From Micropterus salmoides (lineage: Eukaryota > Chordata > Actinopteri > Centrarchiformes > Centrarchidae): a DNA stretch of 64,000 nucleotides. The notes below the pieces were generated by a model. That model was given only the letters and a program-made list of their open reading frames with translations, did not search any database and was not told the DNA's origin. Where the stretch lies: contig NW_024040040.1 in NCBI RefSeq assembly GCF_014851395.1, forward strand, positions 19,473,000 through 19,536,999, written 5' to 3'. The translations under genes and the position numbers were made by a program. Shown one piece after another: positions 46,761-59,639 of this stretch. Numbering within the stretch: the first letter of the stretch is position 1; each line of letters begins with the position of its first letter.

Positions 46761-48448
46761 AAACATTAAGGTTATTTAAAGACATCAGGACATAATAAAA
46801 ACTGTTTTCACAGATCTTTATACCTTTTACCAAGTTATTAAATTTCTTATATTTCAAGCTTTTATGTCTGATTTTTCAAAGCAGAAAAGAAAACCTCTGG
46901 CTGAGACATGTGTCAGTTCAGTTCAGATATTTACTGTCAAGTCATTTATTTTTGCAGAAGGGCAGCATAAACACAAACTTAAAACATGTACAGTAAAAAC
47001 ACACTAAGACAACTGAAACAGAAGTCACCCCCAATTGAGATCCTCTCTCCAGGGCCATTTTTATTCTTTTGCATTTGCATCTGCAAAACTATCTGTATGG
47101 TTACCATGTGTTGCTTATTCTTGCAAATAAATGATTTGACTGAATGACTTAAGATGGTGACTTTTTAAATAAAAATCAAGCCATTGCAAAGAAGCACAAT
47201 AGTACAAAGAAAAGCTTCCAAGCTGTCGGGAGAAAGACATAGTTTACAGTCTCACCACTGAGGAAAATGTAAAAGAAAAGTAATCTGTGGACCTCTATGG
47301 GGGAGGAGGACGATACACAACGCTTGAAAAAGATCTCCATTATCCGTCTATCGCAAACTATCTCTCCTTTCTCAAAAAAAAAAAGATACTTATGGGAGCG
47401 TTTGAAGAGGAATAGGAGGTTCAGGGGATGAAGCTATGGGCTCCTGAGTACTCGGAGGGTTGTTTGAGGATTATGAGGATGTTCACGTTCAGAGCCGAAG
47501 GCCTGGTGTGTTGAGCTGAGGCCTCTGAAGGCTCCTGGATCAGCTCTGCATTCCTGTAAAGCGTGATGGACAGGTAAAGTTCACAAATGACCATAAATGG
47601 AAAACATTTGTAGGGTGAAAACTGAATTTGAGAAAGGAACTGTGCTATTCCAAATAAACACATACATCTTCCTTTATTCCCAAGCCTCATAGCAGCTGTA
47701 TAATCTCACTGATAATGCTAAGTTGTATGTAAATTGTACACAGACAGGACCAGAACTTGTGTAATTTTTGCTGGTCACTTTAATTGGAAAACCATCAGAT
47801 GTGTGTCACACGACAGGGAAAAAACATGACAAAATTTGGATTTTCAGTCAGAAAAGAAAAATCAAGCACAAACCTTGCAGCTTGATGGAGTATAGAAGTA
47901 AAACAATCTACTTGACACTACAATTGGAAATGTATAAATTCTATCTACCATATTACATTTGGCTCTATATTGGTTTTAATCACTTTCCACTTCTTTTACA
48001 CAGGATGGTAGCAGTGTTTCTATTTTTTAAATTTTAAGTTTTTTAATATAAATGTCCAAAAATTATTGGTAAAACATTAGTAAAATATTCAAAACATTTG
48101 TAGAATTTACATTGATAGGCTGTGTTTATTTGTTATTTGTCATCACTGTGTTTCCGGTGATCCGCGTCGGATTGTAATAAAGTTTATAAAAACCTTGAAA
48201 CATTTTGATGAAGTTGCATAGGAAAGACAGTGAGGATGAGTGGCAGCAACGTCGCTCACAATCGACCAGAGGATATTTCCTCTTCAACATGGTGCAAATT
48301 AAACAGCAGTATCAACTGGACGCAAAATGAAAATGGTAAGGCCTCCATCTAGTGGCTGTAACCTGCAGTGCCATTTGTGAACTACAACAAGGGGATCACT
48401 GCAGAAATGCCCACATAGCACCAATGACAGTAAAGGTGGGGCTAATAT

Positions 48449-48575
48449 CCATCCATCCATCGTCAACAGCTTATCCTGCGTACAGGGTCGCGGGGGGCTG
48501 GATCCAATCCCAGTTTACATCGGGCGAAAGGCAGGGTAGACCTTGAACAGGACGCCAGTCCATCTCAGGGACTGG
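48449..48575 (-). repeat. LINE 3'-end-like repeat with (CATC)n edge, second copy
   Basis: ATCCATCCATCCATCGTCAA, CTTATCCTGCGTACAGGGTC and GACGCCAGTCCATCTCAGGG match the copy at 21165-21300 over about 120 nt. Confidence 0.55.
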
Positions 48576-48854
48576 GGCTAATATTTACATTTTTAATATA
48601 GGGCCTACTGCCGGGTTGCTTAATCTATAGCCTAATAATGCAACATAATTTGCTCTTTAATTTATGTTTTGTGTTAATAATCTGAATATGGAAAGTAACT
48701 ATAGTAAATAAAGCTGTAATGTAGTGGAGTAACAAATATTTCCCTCTGAGATGCTGTGTAGTGGACGTATAAAGTAGCCTAAATGGAAATACTTAAGTAA
48801 GTACCTCGAATTTGTAATTGAGTAGGCTATATTACTAGTAGTAAATGGTAGCTA

Positions 48855-49140
48855 CATACACTGAACAAAATTATAAACACTTTGTTTGTTTGTTTTTGCC
48901 TCCATTCATCATGAGCTGAACTCAAAGATCTAAGACTTCATCTATGTACACAAAAGGCCTATTTCTCTCAATATTGTTCACAAATCTGTCAAAATATGTG
49001 TTAGTGAGAGCACTTCTCCTTTGTCGAGATCCATCCACCTCACAGGTGTGGCATATCAAGATGCTGATCAGACAGCATGGGTATTGCACAGGTGTGCCTT
49101 AGGCTGGCCACAATAAAAGGCCAAATCACTCCAAGAGTGC
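48855..49140 (+). mobile_element. Tc1-like DNA transposon 5' fragment
   Basis: ACACTGAACAAAATTATAAA, GAACTCAAAGATCTAAGACT, GTGGCATATCAAGATGCTGA and GGCTGGCCACAATAAAAGGC form the left part of a Tc1-like element common in fish. The transposase and the right end are absent. Confidence 0.65.
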
Positions 49141-49654
49141 ATAGCACCTTCATTAAAAACATTAAGAAAAACAAGGCAATCAAGACTAACTATGTGTTTG
49201 ACAAATTTCTTTTGGACAGTTGATTTATTATTTTGAATCCACTCTACTCTTTTTATTTCTTATGCTATGATATGTCCTACTTTTATTTTTTTTCATGTAT
49301 TTTTCTCTTTTATACATGTACCCCTGATTGTTTTGCGTTTATAATTTCAATAAATCTGAAAAAAAACAACAGCATCAAACTTTAATGAACGGCTGTGGCT
49401 GAAAATGGCAAAAGACAAAGCAACAAAATGAATACTATTCAACATACAGCCTAGCTTTTTACAGAAAATATTCTGATGGAATACCCAATGTAATCACGAA
49501 CAAGTAACTGCAATTTAATTACACAGTTTTTCCCAGTAGGCCTAACTGGAACGATTACAGTTACATTTGTTTTGTAATTAAATTACGTAACTGAGTTACA
49601 TGTAAGTAGTTACTCCTCAACACTCTTAGAATGTTACTTACATTAAGTAAGTAA

Positions 49655-50020
49655 GTAATAATAATAATAATAATAATAATCCTTATTTGTAGAGCACTTT
49701 TCAAAAACAAGTTACAAAGTGCTTTAACAAGTGTAAAGACAATAATACCCAAGAGACAATAATACAAAAAACAATACAAGATAAAAGCATGAAAACATTG
49801 AAAAGACTAAAATACAGATAAATATAAAATTAGTAAAATACAATAAAATAAAAGGGATAAAATAAAGTCAAATAAGATCGGGAAAGGCTCTCCTATAAAA
49901 GTATATTTTAAGAAGGGACTTAAAAGAGTTCACTGACTCAGCTGACCTGATTTCCTCGGGCAGGCTGTTCCAGAGCCTCGGGGCCCTGACAGCAAACGCT
50001 CTGTCCCCTTTAGTTTTCAA
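49655..50020 (-). mobile_element. LINE ORF2 C-terminal remnant
   Basis: Reverse-complement translation gives KGDRAFAVRAPRLWNSLPEE, IRSAESVNSFKSLLK and YFYRRAFPDL, then a stop. This is the hallmark end of L2-like fish LINE ORF2. An (AAT)n tract at 49659-49681 lies at its 3' side. 5'-truncated. Confidence 0.75.
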
Positions 50021-50204
50021 GTTTTAAGTACTTAATCAATTTCCACCACTAAAAATAAACTTGACGCAGTGATCATGAGTGCTTCGGGCATTGCTTTTAT
50101 TCTGAAAAAGCCGGAACAGGAAGCCATGTTTCACACGCAGGAGAAGAAAAAAAGATGATGTCGCAGTTCCAACTCTGGCAGTTGTCAATGGCTCCTCCTC
50201 TGCC

Positions 50205-50260
50205 TCCTCCCCCGCCCCATGTAGTAGCTATAAAACGATGTGCGCCACTCACACAGATGC
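50205..50260 (+). promoter_or_regulatory. Alpha-tubulin core promoter
   Basis: A TATA box TATAAAA at 50229-50235 with a GC box (CCCCGCCCC) at about 50208-50216 upstream, placed about 125 nt before the ATG. The start site is expected near 50260, giving a 5' UTR of about 95 nt. Confidence 0.65.
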
Positions 50261-50355
50261 GACACTGCTCACAGAGATCTCATTATAGGTACCCTGTGAG
50301 AATCTACAAGTTTGAACTTATTCCCTCCCCAAAAAAGGACAATCTTAACAGCATA

Positions 50356-51885
50356 ATGGTGAGTATCCAGCCATTCTTGTATCACTACTGTTAGCTATTA
50401 AAAGGTGGTATTACTGCTTAGCTAACAGCTAAAAAGCAACATGTGCTAAATTAGTAGTGCGTCACGTCTGAAGTGCGACTTCGCCTAAATGCTCTTTTAC
50501 TGTTAGTCATAGTCTTCCTGTTACATCTATATACTTTACTCCATGACGCTTCATCGTGTATTTGTTTCGACTTTAGTGCTTCTGAAATAACTTTTTAGGC
50601 CTTGCTGCAACTCTTAAATCTCACTTATATTGTCTGAAATGTTGGGGGGGGTGGATGTTAAATAAAAACTAGCAGGCCTGTGGCTCCAGGAAAGGTTAAC
50701 TGTTTCCATATGAGTCCTGGACGGTTGCCTTTCAGGAGGGCGTGCTTGTTTGCTTGTGCTGGTTGGGAATGCTGATGTGGCCTCCCATCAGGCCGCATGT
50801 GTATTTTACATTTATGTTCTTGCTGTGTTAAGATGCAGTTAGGCCTCAAGCGGTTTGTTTTTTTTGTGTGTGTGTGTGGGGGGGGTCTTCTGAATACATT
50901 ACCTTTAAGGAAATACACCAGTCAGACTTGAAATGTACCCCCCCTCCCCCCCAGCACAATAGACAAACATGAGGTAAGGCACATGATGATAAATCCTTCT
51001 AGACTTTGGATCAAGAGTCTTAAGTTCATTCCTCAGCACGGGTTCAGGATGCCGCCCCTTCGCTCTTGCCTTGTACTTGCAAGCAGTGAGAGTGTTGTGT
51101 TTGCAGGTCATTGGAAAGAAAAGTGGAAATATATACGGTTTGTTGAGGTTTTCACAAGACTAAGTCACTTCCTGCTTGGCCACCGTGAAAGAGGGAGGAG
51201 TTGTGAAAAGTCCTCCCGCCTTTTGGAGTTGCTATTCTCCCCCCCCCCCCCCCCCCCCCAAAAGAAAAAAGTAGGAGTTTATATGTAGATGATAACTAGC
51301 ATCTTATGTTCTCGATTTATTTTATTAAATTATGGTTATAGTTTTTTGGGGTTTTTTAGTTGGCTGTCCCCAGTGTGGAAAAACACATTAAAGCACGGAA
51401 ACCCCTGAACTTAATTTCCAATTGGTATGTATGTATTAGAGTGTGTTCTTGTGCATATCTTGGTGCACAACAGACTTGTAGTACAATAATCCACTGTGTA
51501 TGTGAGGTAGTTCCAGGACAAGATACAGGAAGTAGATAATCGCTCAGTTTACCGCCCTTGCCTGTGACGCTACATTTCACAGGCTGTCTTGTAAACCTGA
51601 ACGGGTGTTGCAACACCATGGAGCAAACAGGCCACCACTTCCACTTTTCTGATATCCAGCCAACAAAAGTCAAAGCTGTCTGTCTCATAAAATGGACAAA
51701 TAATGCAAAGTTCATGCGTAATAACAGTAATATTCTGTATTTTGTTAAGACTTTATATTGCAGTTTATCTGCTGAGGCAGTAAATGCTCCAGAGTTGGTC
51801 AGATGCTTTAATTTTAGATGCACAATGCAGTTGAAGCTTATTATTTCATGACCTAATCTGCAGTCCAAACAAGTTAGTGGGGTAT

Positions 51886-51919
<34 letters not shown>

Positions 51920-54900
51920 CGCATGATTGAAGCTTCACTCAAAATAGCTGGCCGCTGAGCTGGCTGCTAACGCCATACTTGGCAACTCCCATGTCACAAT
52001 GAGCACTCCTCCGTCCTTATGACTAGCTTTGTTGGAGGGAGGGGCAGCTCAAGGGTTCAAAATTCAAAACAAGCTGAAAACTACTAATGTCAAGTTGATC
52101 CACTATTTAGGCTTAAGGATGTAGTTTATGGTAGTTGTCTATTGATACAACTAAACTATCAATGTTTAGGTCAGTTTGGTTATTTGTAGTAATACCACTG
52201 TTGCATAAGCCGGTCGACAATTTCTTCAATGATTTTTGGCTATATTTCAACCATCTAGTGTGTGTGTGTGTGTGTGTGTGGTTTTCTTACTTTAACCGTT
52301 TCACCATATGTCTGATACATTTAGCTAACAATCTCAATATTTTATCCATTAATTAGCTAATGTTAGAACTATTTATCATTACTTGATGTGAACAATCTCA
52401 ACTGACTAAAATATTACTTTTAGCTAATCCAGCATTTATGAATTGGCCTAGTTTTAGCTATTCAAACCCCAACCATATTATCTTTAACCAGCTTAATGTT
52501 GTTTCAATCACATAGCCATGACTTACAGCTAACTATTTCAACTGTTTTCCCAATTAAATTGTTTTTCCATCACTTTCAGTTAAGACTTTAGACTGAAGTG
52601 AAGCAACGTGATTGTCTTAAAAGTAAAAAAATGCTTCAAGACTGCTTATCAGACTGACTGTTCTTGTGTTGGACAGACCGTTCCTGGATGTATGTTTGGC
52701 TAAAGACGTCTCACTGGATAAGTATGACGCGCTGCCCTGTCAGGTTGTTTTTAAGCTCAAAGAGAGCCTGACATCCCAAGAATTTCACACCAGTGATATT
52801 TCACTGGCTCTCTTGTTCCCTCTAGAAGGGAGGTCAGATGCTGTGGTCAGCTACAGCCTCTTTTTACCACTAAGTAACCTTGTAAACATGAAATAATGTT
52901 ATACATGAATAAAACGGGGTTTGTTTTGGCTAAACTCTTGTCTTGGCAGGTATGACAAGACACCAAAAGGAGCACCATCATATTTTGACAGCCATACTTG
53001 ACGTGTTTGTGTTCTCATATGACCAGTGACAGCTGGACTTTTGTTGATACACTAACTGCTGAAATGGCAGCAGTGACACAGGGCAGTTTTTGATCAGCAG
53101 AAAGGAAATTGTTTCCTGTACTTTTAACACAAGTTAGTAATTCATGAATGATTGTTTCATCCTCAGTGTTTTTTTTGTTTTTTGAAAAAGGAAAGGCTTT
53201 ACCGTGTGTCTCGCACAACATGTGCATTTATCTCACTTTTATGTGCTTTATAAGGGCCAATTAGCCAAACAGGACAAAGGACATTGCATCTTAATCCTCC
53301 TCAGGCCTAATTTCTCTTCCAAATGATGAGACCAAACTTGTTTCAGTCCTCAGCCAAGCCTGCACCCATTGCCTCCACCCCACCTGCCCCACTAGAAATA
53401 CTTCAGCAGGGTGTGGAGGCACTTATGCCCCTATAAGGCGCTTTTCAACCAAAAGTACCAGGGACTTTTAAGTCCCCAGGTCTATATTCAATTCAATTTT
53501 ATTTATATAGCGCCAAATCACAACAACAGTTATCTCTCAGCGCTTTTCATAAAAGAGCAGGTCTAGACCGTACTCTGTGACGTTATTTACAGAAGCCCAA
53601 CAGTTCCCACCAAGAGCAAGCACTAGGCGACAGAGGCAAGGCAGAGACTGTATTCAAGGAACTAAAAAAAAAAAAAAAAAAAAAAAAAGTCCCTTCAGCC
53701 GACTGTGTGCGTTTCCACTGTGGTCTGAAAACCTGCGACGATTAGGCAAATTATCCAGCAGACATAGGCCTGTACGCTGTACAGCGATGCACAGGTATCA
53801 TTTGTAACCACTACCCATGAGCATTTAAAAATGAACATCAAATTTGACTGGAATATAATGACAAACTACAGGCTTAGCTTGACCATTAAAGCAGCTTTTT
53901 TGAGCTATGAGGAGACGCGATAAAGTTCGTTACACATTTAATAACAAACTGGATAAAGCCATAAAGTTCACAATAACTCCAGCACAGACGGAGTTATTGT
54001 GGCAAGACGGCGGACTGTGGCAAGACGTGTGCTATTTGACTGCTGATTGTGATTAATTGGTTTGCAATGGTGGAAAAGAGGAACAGTAGCAGACAAACAG
54101 CCAACATTCTCCAGTTAAAGCCAGTAGCCTCTTACTTGCTAAGGATATCAAACTGTTTTCGGCAAAGTTTTCAAATCCAGACAAATCCAAATTTGAATAT
54201 GCAGAAATCAGGCTGTAATGCAAATACAAAAGCAGTCATCAGCGGGTCTCCTCCACCCATTGTTTTCTGATGCTCCAATTCTCATCTTCAGCAGGTCAAG
54301 ACAGGTTTAAAAGCAGAAATGTTGGCATTAAGCAAAACGATTAATTGAATTGTATTCAGGCAAAGTCCTTTTTATGTTGCGTTCCATTTGACATGGGAAG
54401 TCGGAATTTCCGAGTTCAAAGTCAGAAATTTCAAAGGGACCGCCACCGTAAGACTTGGAAAGTCGGGAGAACCACACTACCCCGACTTTGGGATTTAGTG
54501 AAAGATGTAGTTTACTGTTTATTAGCAATTCTGTGTACTTGTGTCTCAAACATGTTCGTATGTAAAGTGTTGTCTGTGGACGTGTTGCTACTATGTCATT
54601 ATGTGTAAATACGGCACACTGCCCTTTTTTTGGGGGGGGCTATTTGTAAACAATGGCTGGCCAAGCGAGGTTTTCCAACTTTTATACTGGTAGGCCGTCA
54701 ACTCGGGTGTGTGGTCATTCCCAGCTCCGTCTTCTGAGGTGAATGAACGCACCATTATAGGCAAGTCCTGGCACTCTGCAGCCATCTAGGTAACTCCTCC
54801 CCGGCAATTATTTCAGGCTAACAAGACCAGGCCCCTATCTTAATGAACGGGAGAGATCCATAACTGCACTTTCACTGGTCACTGACATCAAAACTGCACG

Positions 54901-57900
54901 TATAGACTTGGCAGTAAAATCTGATGAAAATCACTGAAAGTTGCACTTGGCCCACATAAGGTTCAAAAAGCGTTTTTTCCCCACCGGTTATACTTTTACT
55001 ACGCATGCGTGGTATACCCTTACGTCAGTGGAACCACACAATTGGCTGGAATGTTTCCCGCCTTGCTGTTAAAAGCAGACAATTGACTTTCTAGCGGGAG
55101 GTGCGGGATATACGCCATCTTTAGCGGTACAGGCTTTCCCTATAGAGTTGTATTGGATTCTTGAAAAATCTCTGATTACAGGCAAAAGGAATGATGAGCT
55201 AAAATCTTTTTCCTCCATAGCGTGAGTGTATCTCCATCCACGTTGGCCAGGCTGGTGTCCAGATGGGCAACACCTGCTGGGAGCTGTACTGCCTGGAGCA
55301 CGGCATCCAGCCTGATGGCCGAATGCCCGCCGATAAGGTCCGCGGAAACCATGATGACTCCTTCACCACCTTCTTCAGTGAGACTGGCAACGGGAAGTAC
55401 GTCCCCAGAGCCATCTTTGTCGACCTGGAGCCCACTGTTATTGGTGAGTGTTAGGGAATTTCTTCTGGCCCTCAGGGCAAATGGTGACAACAGAAATCAA
55501 AATTTCAGCAGCAACCAGTTTCATTCTTTTTGTTGGACTAAATTACCTAGGAGCTGGTGTTTTTAAGGGTTAAAGATCTTGCCAACCGCTGTTGAAGACT
55601 TGGTGGAAGCTGTTTTTAGTTATGGAAACAGTTTCAGTTAATCTTTTTTACTTGGCGCTAAAGAAATGGCTTTCCTGGAAAATTTATTTCAGACTTAAGG
55701 AAAATATTAAAGGGGTGGTATTATGCTTTTAGGAGTTTTTCCCCTCTCCTTTTATTGAGGTATCTTTGTGCATGTAATAGGTTTTCAAAGTGAAAAAGTC
55801 CAGCCCAAAGGGAGTTCCCATCTCCCACAGAAAGTGCTGCTCTGAACTGCTTGAAAAACTTGTAGTCCAGTCGCTTCCTTGTCATCCCTGTGATGTCACA
55901 GGGGGGAAAGGTGTGTTGTGAAAATTAAAACATGTAAACCTGTTCTGGTACAACCCCTAAATAGGATTTTGAACCTGAAAATCAGCATAATAATCCTTAA
56001 AGGGTTGGAGAGAAGCTGTAAAGATTAAACTAGGTGTATATTACCTGTTTTAATGAATGTCATAGCTGTGATGAATCGAACTTAATTTCAAGTTTGTAAA
56101 TCAGCTTTATTTTTTGTTGTAGTGTGGCCACACCCACTTAAGTTTGAATCAGTCATTGTTTTTGCCTCACAAGATCTCAACCTTTCACTATGGGTGCTTT
56201 TCTTTATGCGCACATGTGTCCTCGCTTCCCTCACTCACATTCTTCCTCGCATCTTCGCTTGTACCAGTGAGGATGTGAAAGAGGGAAGGGAGAGATGCGA
56301 GGAAGCCAAGGCTGCCAAATCGGACATCCTTGGTTCCATAGCATCAGTAACGTAGTGTTGTTGGTATTATTACCATTGTTTTTATTCATTTACATTCCTA
56401 GAAGTTTAACTTTATTTACAAATCAGTGTTATTGGTTATGTACTGGTAGTATTATCTGACCAATAATACACCACATAGCTGCATAAGAATGTGTATGTTT
56501 GTACAAACTGCTGCTTTGTGTGATGCCACAACACTTTGCAATTAAGTGATCTTGTATATTGTAAAGTTTCAGACTTATCACACAAAAGGTGACTGCGCAT
56601 CTCACCATGTAACTGTGTTCTATTTTAGACATGTGGAGGTGCCACATTTATACGTGACGGCACTTGATAAACGACTTCCGCGTAGGACACACCTGCGTTC
56701 CCTCGCTCTAAACTTCTACAGGAGCCTCCTCTCTCCTCATCTCCTTGAGGTGCATTTAAGGGATTGGAAGATCCTCCATGGTGGCAGACGGGCAACAATT
56801 TCCGGGTCACGGGAGGAGAGAGGAGGCAAGGAAGCATAAGTTAGCATAATGAAAAGCACCCTGTAAGTCTGGAAACGACTGCTCAAGCACAGGTAAACAA
56901 AGGTGTAACTAGGTTAGATTTTAGTGTCAGACCCCAGGTATTCATAATGGCTCACTGGTTGTGTTAGTTGTGACATGACGGTGCTATGACAAACTATGAG
57001 AGGTCTATTTGGATAAGTGCTTGACCAAGCAGCAAACATTGAAATTTAAACATTTTTACACATTTAATGCATACATTTTAGATGTGTTTTGTGTATGTAC
57101 CCATCTATTTGGATAAGGAATAACAATGTCGTCATACAGTATCATCATGCTAACAAACTATCTCCCCTCTCTCTTCCAGATGAGGTTCGTACAGGCGCAT
57201 ACCGCCAGCTTTTCCACCCCGAGCAGCTGATCTCAGGAAAGGAGGATGCGGCCAACAACTACGCCCGCGGTCACTACACCGTTGGAAAGGAGCACATTGA
57301 CTCTGTACTTGACAGGATCCGCAAACTGGTAAGGGCTGAAGAGGGGTTTGGCTGTCTGGGGGCAAGAATTCAAACTCATTTCTCCCCCCCCCCCCCTTTT
57401 TTTTTTTTTTTTTTTGAAGTCGTTATTAATAAAAGGCCAGGCTTTGCAGCAACTTCACAACATGCAGAAGATGTCATTAGTCACAGAAATGCTACTCTTT
57501 CACCAAGCAGTATAATCTTTGAATGACATACCCCTTTATAAATCCTGATTTACTAATCCGAACAGAGGGCCAGAAGTGTTACAGTGTGTTTTGATCTTAC
57601 AGATTTCTTAAATAACTTCTAACTTTCTTGTTCAGTCTGACCAGTGCACTGGACTACAAGGTTTCCTGGTCTTCCACTCCTTTGGAGGAGGAACCGGCTC
57701 TGGCTTCACCTCTCTACTGATGGAGCGACTCTCAGTAGACTTTGGCAAGAAGTCCAAGCTGGAATTTGCCATCTACCCAGCTCCTCAGGTGTCTACAGCA
57801 GTGGTGGAGCCCTACAATGCCATCTTGACTACCCACACCACCCTGGAGCACTCCGATTGTGCCTTCATGGTGGACAACGAGGCCATCTATGATATCTGCC

Positions 57901-58610
57901 GCAGGAACCTGGACATTGAGCGCCCGTCGTACACCAACCTGAATCGCCTCATCAGCCAGATCGTCTCCTCCATCACCGCCTCTTTGCGCTTTGATGGCGC
58001 CTTGAACGTGGACCTGACTGAGTTCCAGACCAACTTGGTGCCCTACCCTCGTATCCACTTCCCTCTTGCCACCTACGCCCCAGTAATCTCCGCAGAGAAG
58101 GCTTACCATGAGCAGCTGACTGTGGCTGACATCACCAACTCCTGTTTCGAGCCAGCCAATCAGATGGTGAAATGTGACCCGCGTCACGGCAAGTACATGG
58201 CCTGCTGCCTCCTGTACCGTGGTGACGTGATGCCCAAAGACGTTAACGTGGCCATCGCCAATATCAAAACCAAGCGCAGCATCCAGTTTGTGGACTGGTG
58301 TCCCACCGGCTTCAAGGTGGGAATCAACTACCAGCCTCCCACTGTGGTTCCTGGAGGAGACCTGGCCAAGGTGCAAAGGGCCGTGTGCATGCTGAGCAAC
58401 ACCACCGCCATCGCAGAGGCCTGGGCTCGACTTGACCATAAGTTTGACCTGATGTACGCCAAGAGGGCCTTCGTCCACTGGTACGTCGGAGAGGGGATGG
58501 AGGAGGGCGAGTTCTCTGAGGCCAGAGAGGACATGGCCGCCCTGGAGAAAGATTACGAAGAGGTTGGCGTTGACTCGTATGAAGAAAATGAAGATGGGGA
58601 GGAGTATTAA
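50356..58610 (+). CDS. Alpha-tubulin chain (tuba4l/tuba8-like), four coding exons
   Basis: Alpha subunit of the tubulin heterodimer. Coding exons: 50356-50358 (ATG only, donor GTGAGT), 55221-55443, 57180-57328 and 57636-58610, total 1350 nt, or 449 aa. Exon sizes of 223 and 149 nt are those of vertebrate alpha-tubulin genes. Seen: MREC start split by the first intron, GTP-binding loop GGGTGSG at 142-148, catalytic Glu254 in DLTEFQTNL, and acidic tail VDSYEENEDGEEY ending in Tyr. Odd: the loop after Lys40 reads DKVRGNHDDSF where most alpha-tubulins have DKTIGGGDDSF. Lys40 itself is kept. Other differences include Met16, Arg35, Tyr83 and GKEHIDSVLD. Tail and N-terminal residues point to a tuba4/tuba8-like paralogue, but the exact symbol is uncertain. 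No stops or frameshifts. Polyadenylation signals at 58733-58738 and 58842-58847. Confidence 0.95.
53487..53690 (+). repeat. SINE/LINE-derived repeat ending in poly(A)
   Basis: TTCAATTTTATTTATATAGC, CGCTTTTCATAAAAGAGCAG and GTCTAGACCGTACTCTGTGA are phrases of a widespread fish retroelement. An A25 run closes it at 53664-53688. Confidence 0.6.
54380..54760. repeat. MITE-like repeat (GGAAGTCGGAATTTCCGAG)
   Basis: The left side has GGGAAGTCGGAATTTCCGAG and the right side TGAATGAACGCACC, with GAAAGTCGGGAGAACCACAC between. Resembles the inverted-end element at 46006-46760. In tubulin intron 1. Confidence 0.4.
55705..56005. repeat. MITE with inverted ends in tubulin intron 2
   Basis: Left end TTAAAGGGGTGGTATTATGC and right end (reverse complement) CCTTTAAGGATTATTATGCT are inverted copies. 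The centre includes CCAGCCCAAAGGGAGTTCCC and TGTAGTCCAGTCGCTTCC. No coding content. TTAA at both edges hints at a TTAA target site, which is not certain. Confidence 0.65.
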
Positions 58611-59600
58611 AGTTCTCTCAGATTGCAACAGTTTTTTTTTAATCCCATAAAGAAATGATTTTAAGTCTCCTCCAGAAGCAGTCTGTGTTAATGTGTTAAT
58701 GTGCAGTTTAACGACTGATATGTAGACCTTTTAATAAACACTAATGTAACTGCCGAGCAGCAATTTGTTCAAGCTCACTCCTATGGTGTTTGGTTTATTA
58801 AAAGATGACTCTCCAATAAGAGACTGCCTTATTTCCTTTTAAATAAAGCTATTTACACCTACTTTTCAAGTGTACTATGCTTCAAAATTAAGTAGAGGTA
58901 AATTTTCATTTCTTGTTCAATAGACAATCCAAAGATATTTAGTTTAGGTTGTGTGTAAGGCACTTGGGTGAGTTGTGGGTATGCCGACACAAGATGGCAG
59001 TGTGGTGTTCCTGAGAGGAAGCTCACCTATAAGCAGCATACTGCAGGCATAAAAAGCCACTCGACCAGAGAAATCTCAGGCCACCGGCTTGGCACTGAGG
59101 TAGACAACATGCCTAACGTTTATACCATAGACCGTGTATATAAAGGTTTACACACACTCGTAAATGGTCTATGCTACGTGGACAACCCTGGCTAAGTGAT
59201 GTGTGGTTTTGGTCCGGTTGTTCCAATTAAATAGTTATCTATTTGTTGCTGTGAATGTGCTAAGAGAGCCTAGATTTGTTTTTAAATTAAGTTGGATTTC
59301 TCTTCTACAGTAGAAACTACAAGACTAGATTTTCTGTGCAGAACCAGAGACTGACTAAATCTCCAATTCCGGTCTTAATTTTTAATTTCTTTTTGGAATT
59401 TTTGTTCACCTACCACATGATTAGGCTCCACACTTTCTGATGACAAAACATGCTTAAATTGTAAAGAGAAATTTAAATAGAAACATGGACTGTGGGGGGG
59501 GGGGGGGGATTAAACAGAACCTGGCAAAAATAAAAACCGATTTCATAGGGCCCTCTGGCCATGGTCTCATCGCCCCAATATGTGAATGTAGCTAACTCCA
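58611..59600. other. Tubulin 3' UTR and downstream spacer
   Basis: The first 240 nt contain two AATAAA signals (58733-58738 and 58842-58847) and are the likely 3' UTR. Beyond that, to 59600, I see no gene. A G15 run is at 59494-59508. Confidence 0.6.
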
Positions 59601-59639
59601 TCAGGAGGTGGTAACTTTAGCAGTAAAAATGTGGAGGGA

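Larger units (their letters stand above)
39170..50228. other. Intergenic interval between nr4a2 and alpha-tubulin; repeat-rich, no gene seen
   Basis: Both strands were read for splice-consistent exons and none was convincing. Open frames here are either LINE or transposase remnants (listed separately) or lack any family resemblance. Low-complexity tracts include (GT)n at 40155-40196 and T18 at 45014-45031. Confidence 0.6.
50359..55220 (+). other. Alpha-tubulin intron 1
   Basis: A 4.9-kb intron directly after the initiation codon. It holds (GT)n at 51892-51919 and 52259-52281, a C21 run at about 51239-51259 and an A25 run at 53664-53688. Open frames in it, for example at 52666-52896, show no family resemblance. 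Confidence 0.85.

Noticed and set aside
52666..52896. 76-codon open frame in tubulin intron 1
   Set aside because: No recognisable family and no supporting splice sites; within an intron.
57732..58628. 298-codon open frame on the minus strand
   Set aside because: Antisense shadow of the highly conserved, GC-rich alpha-tubulin last exon; no family resemblance of its own.
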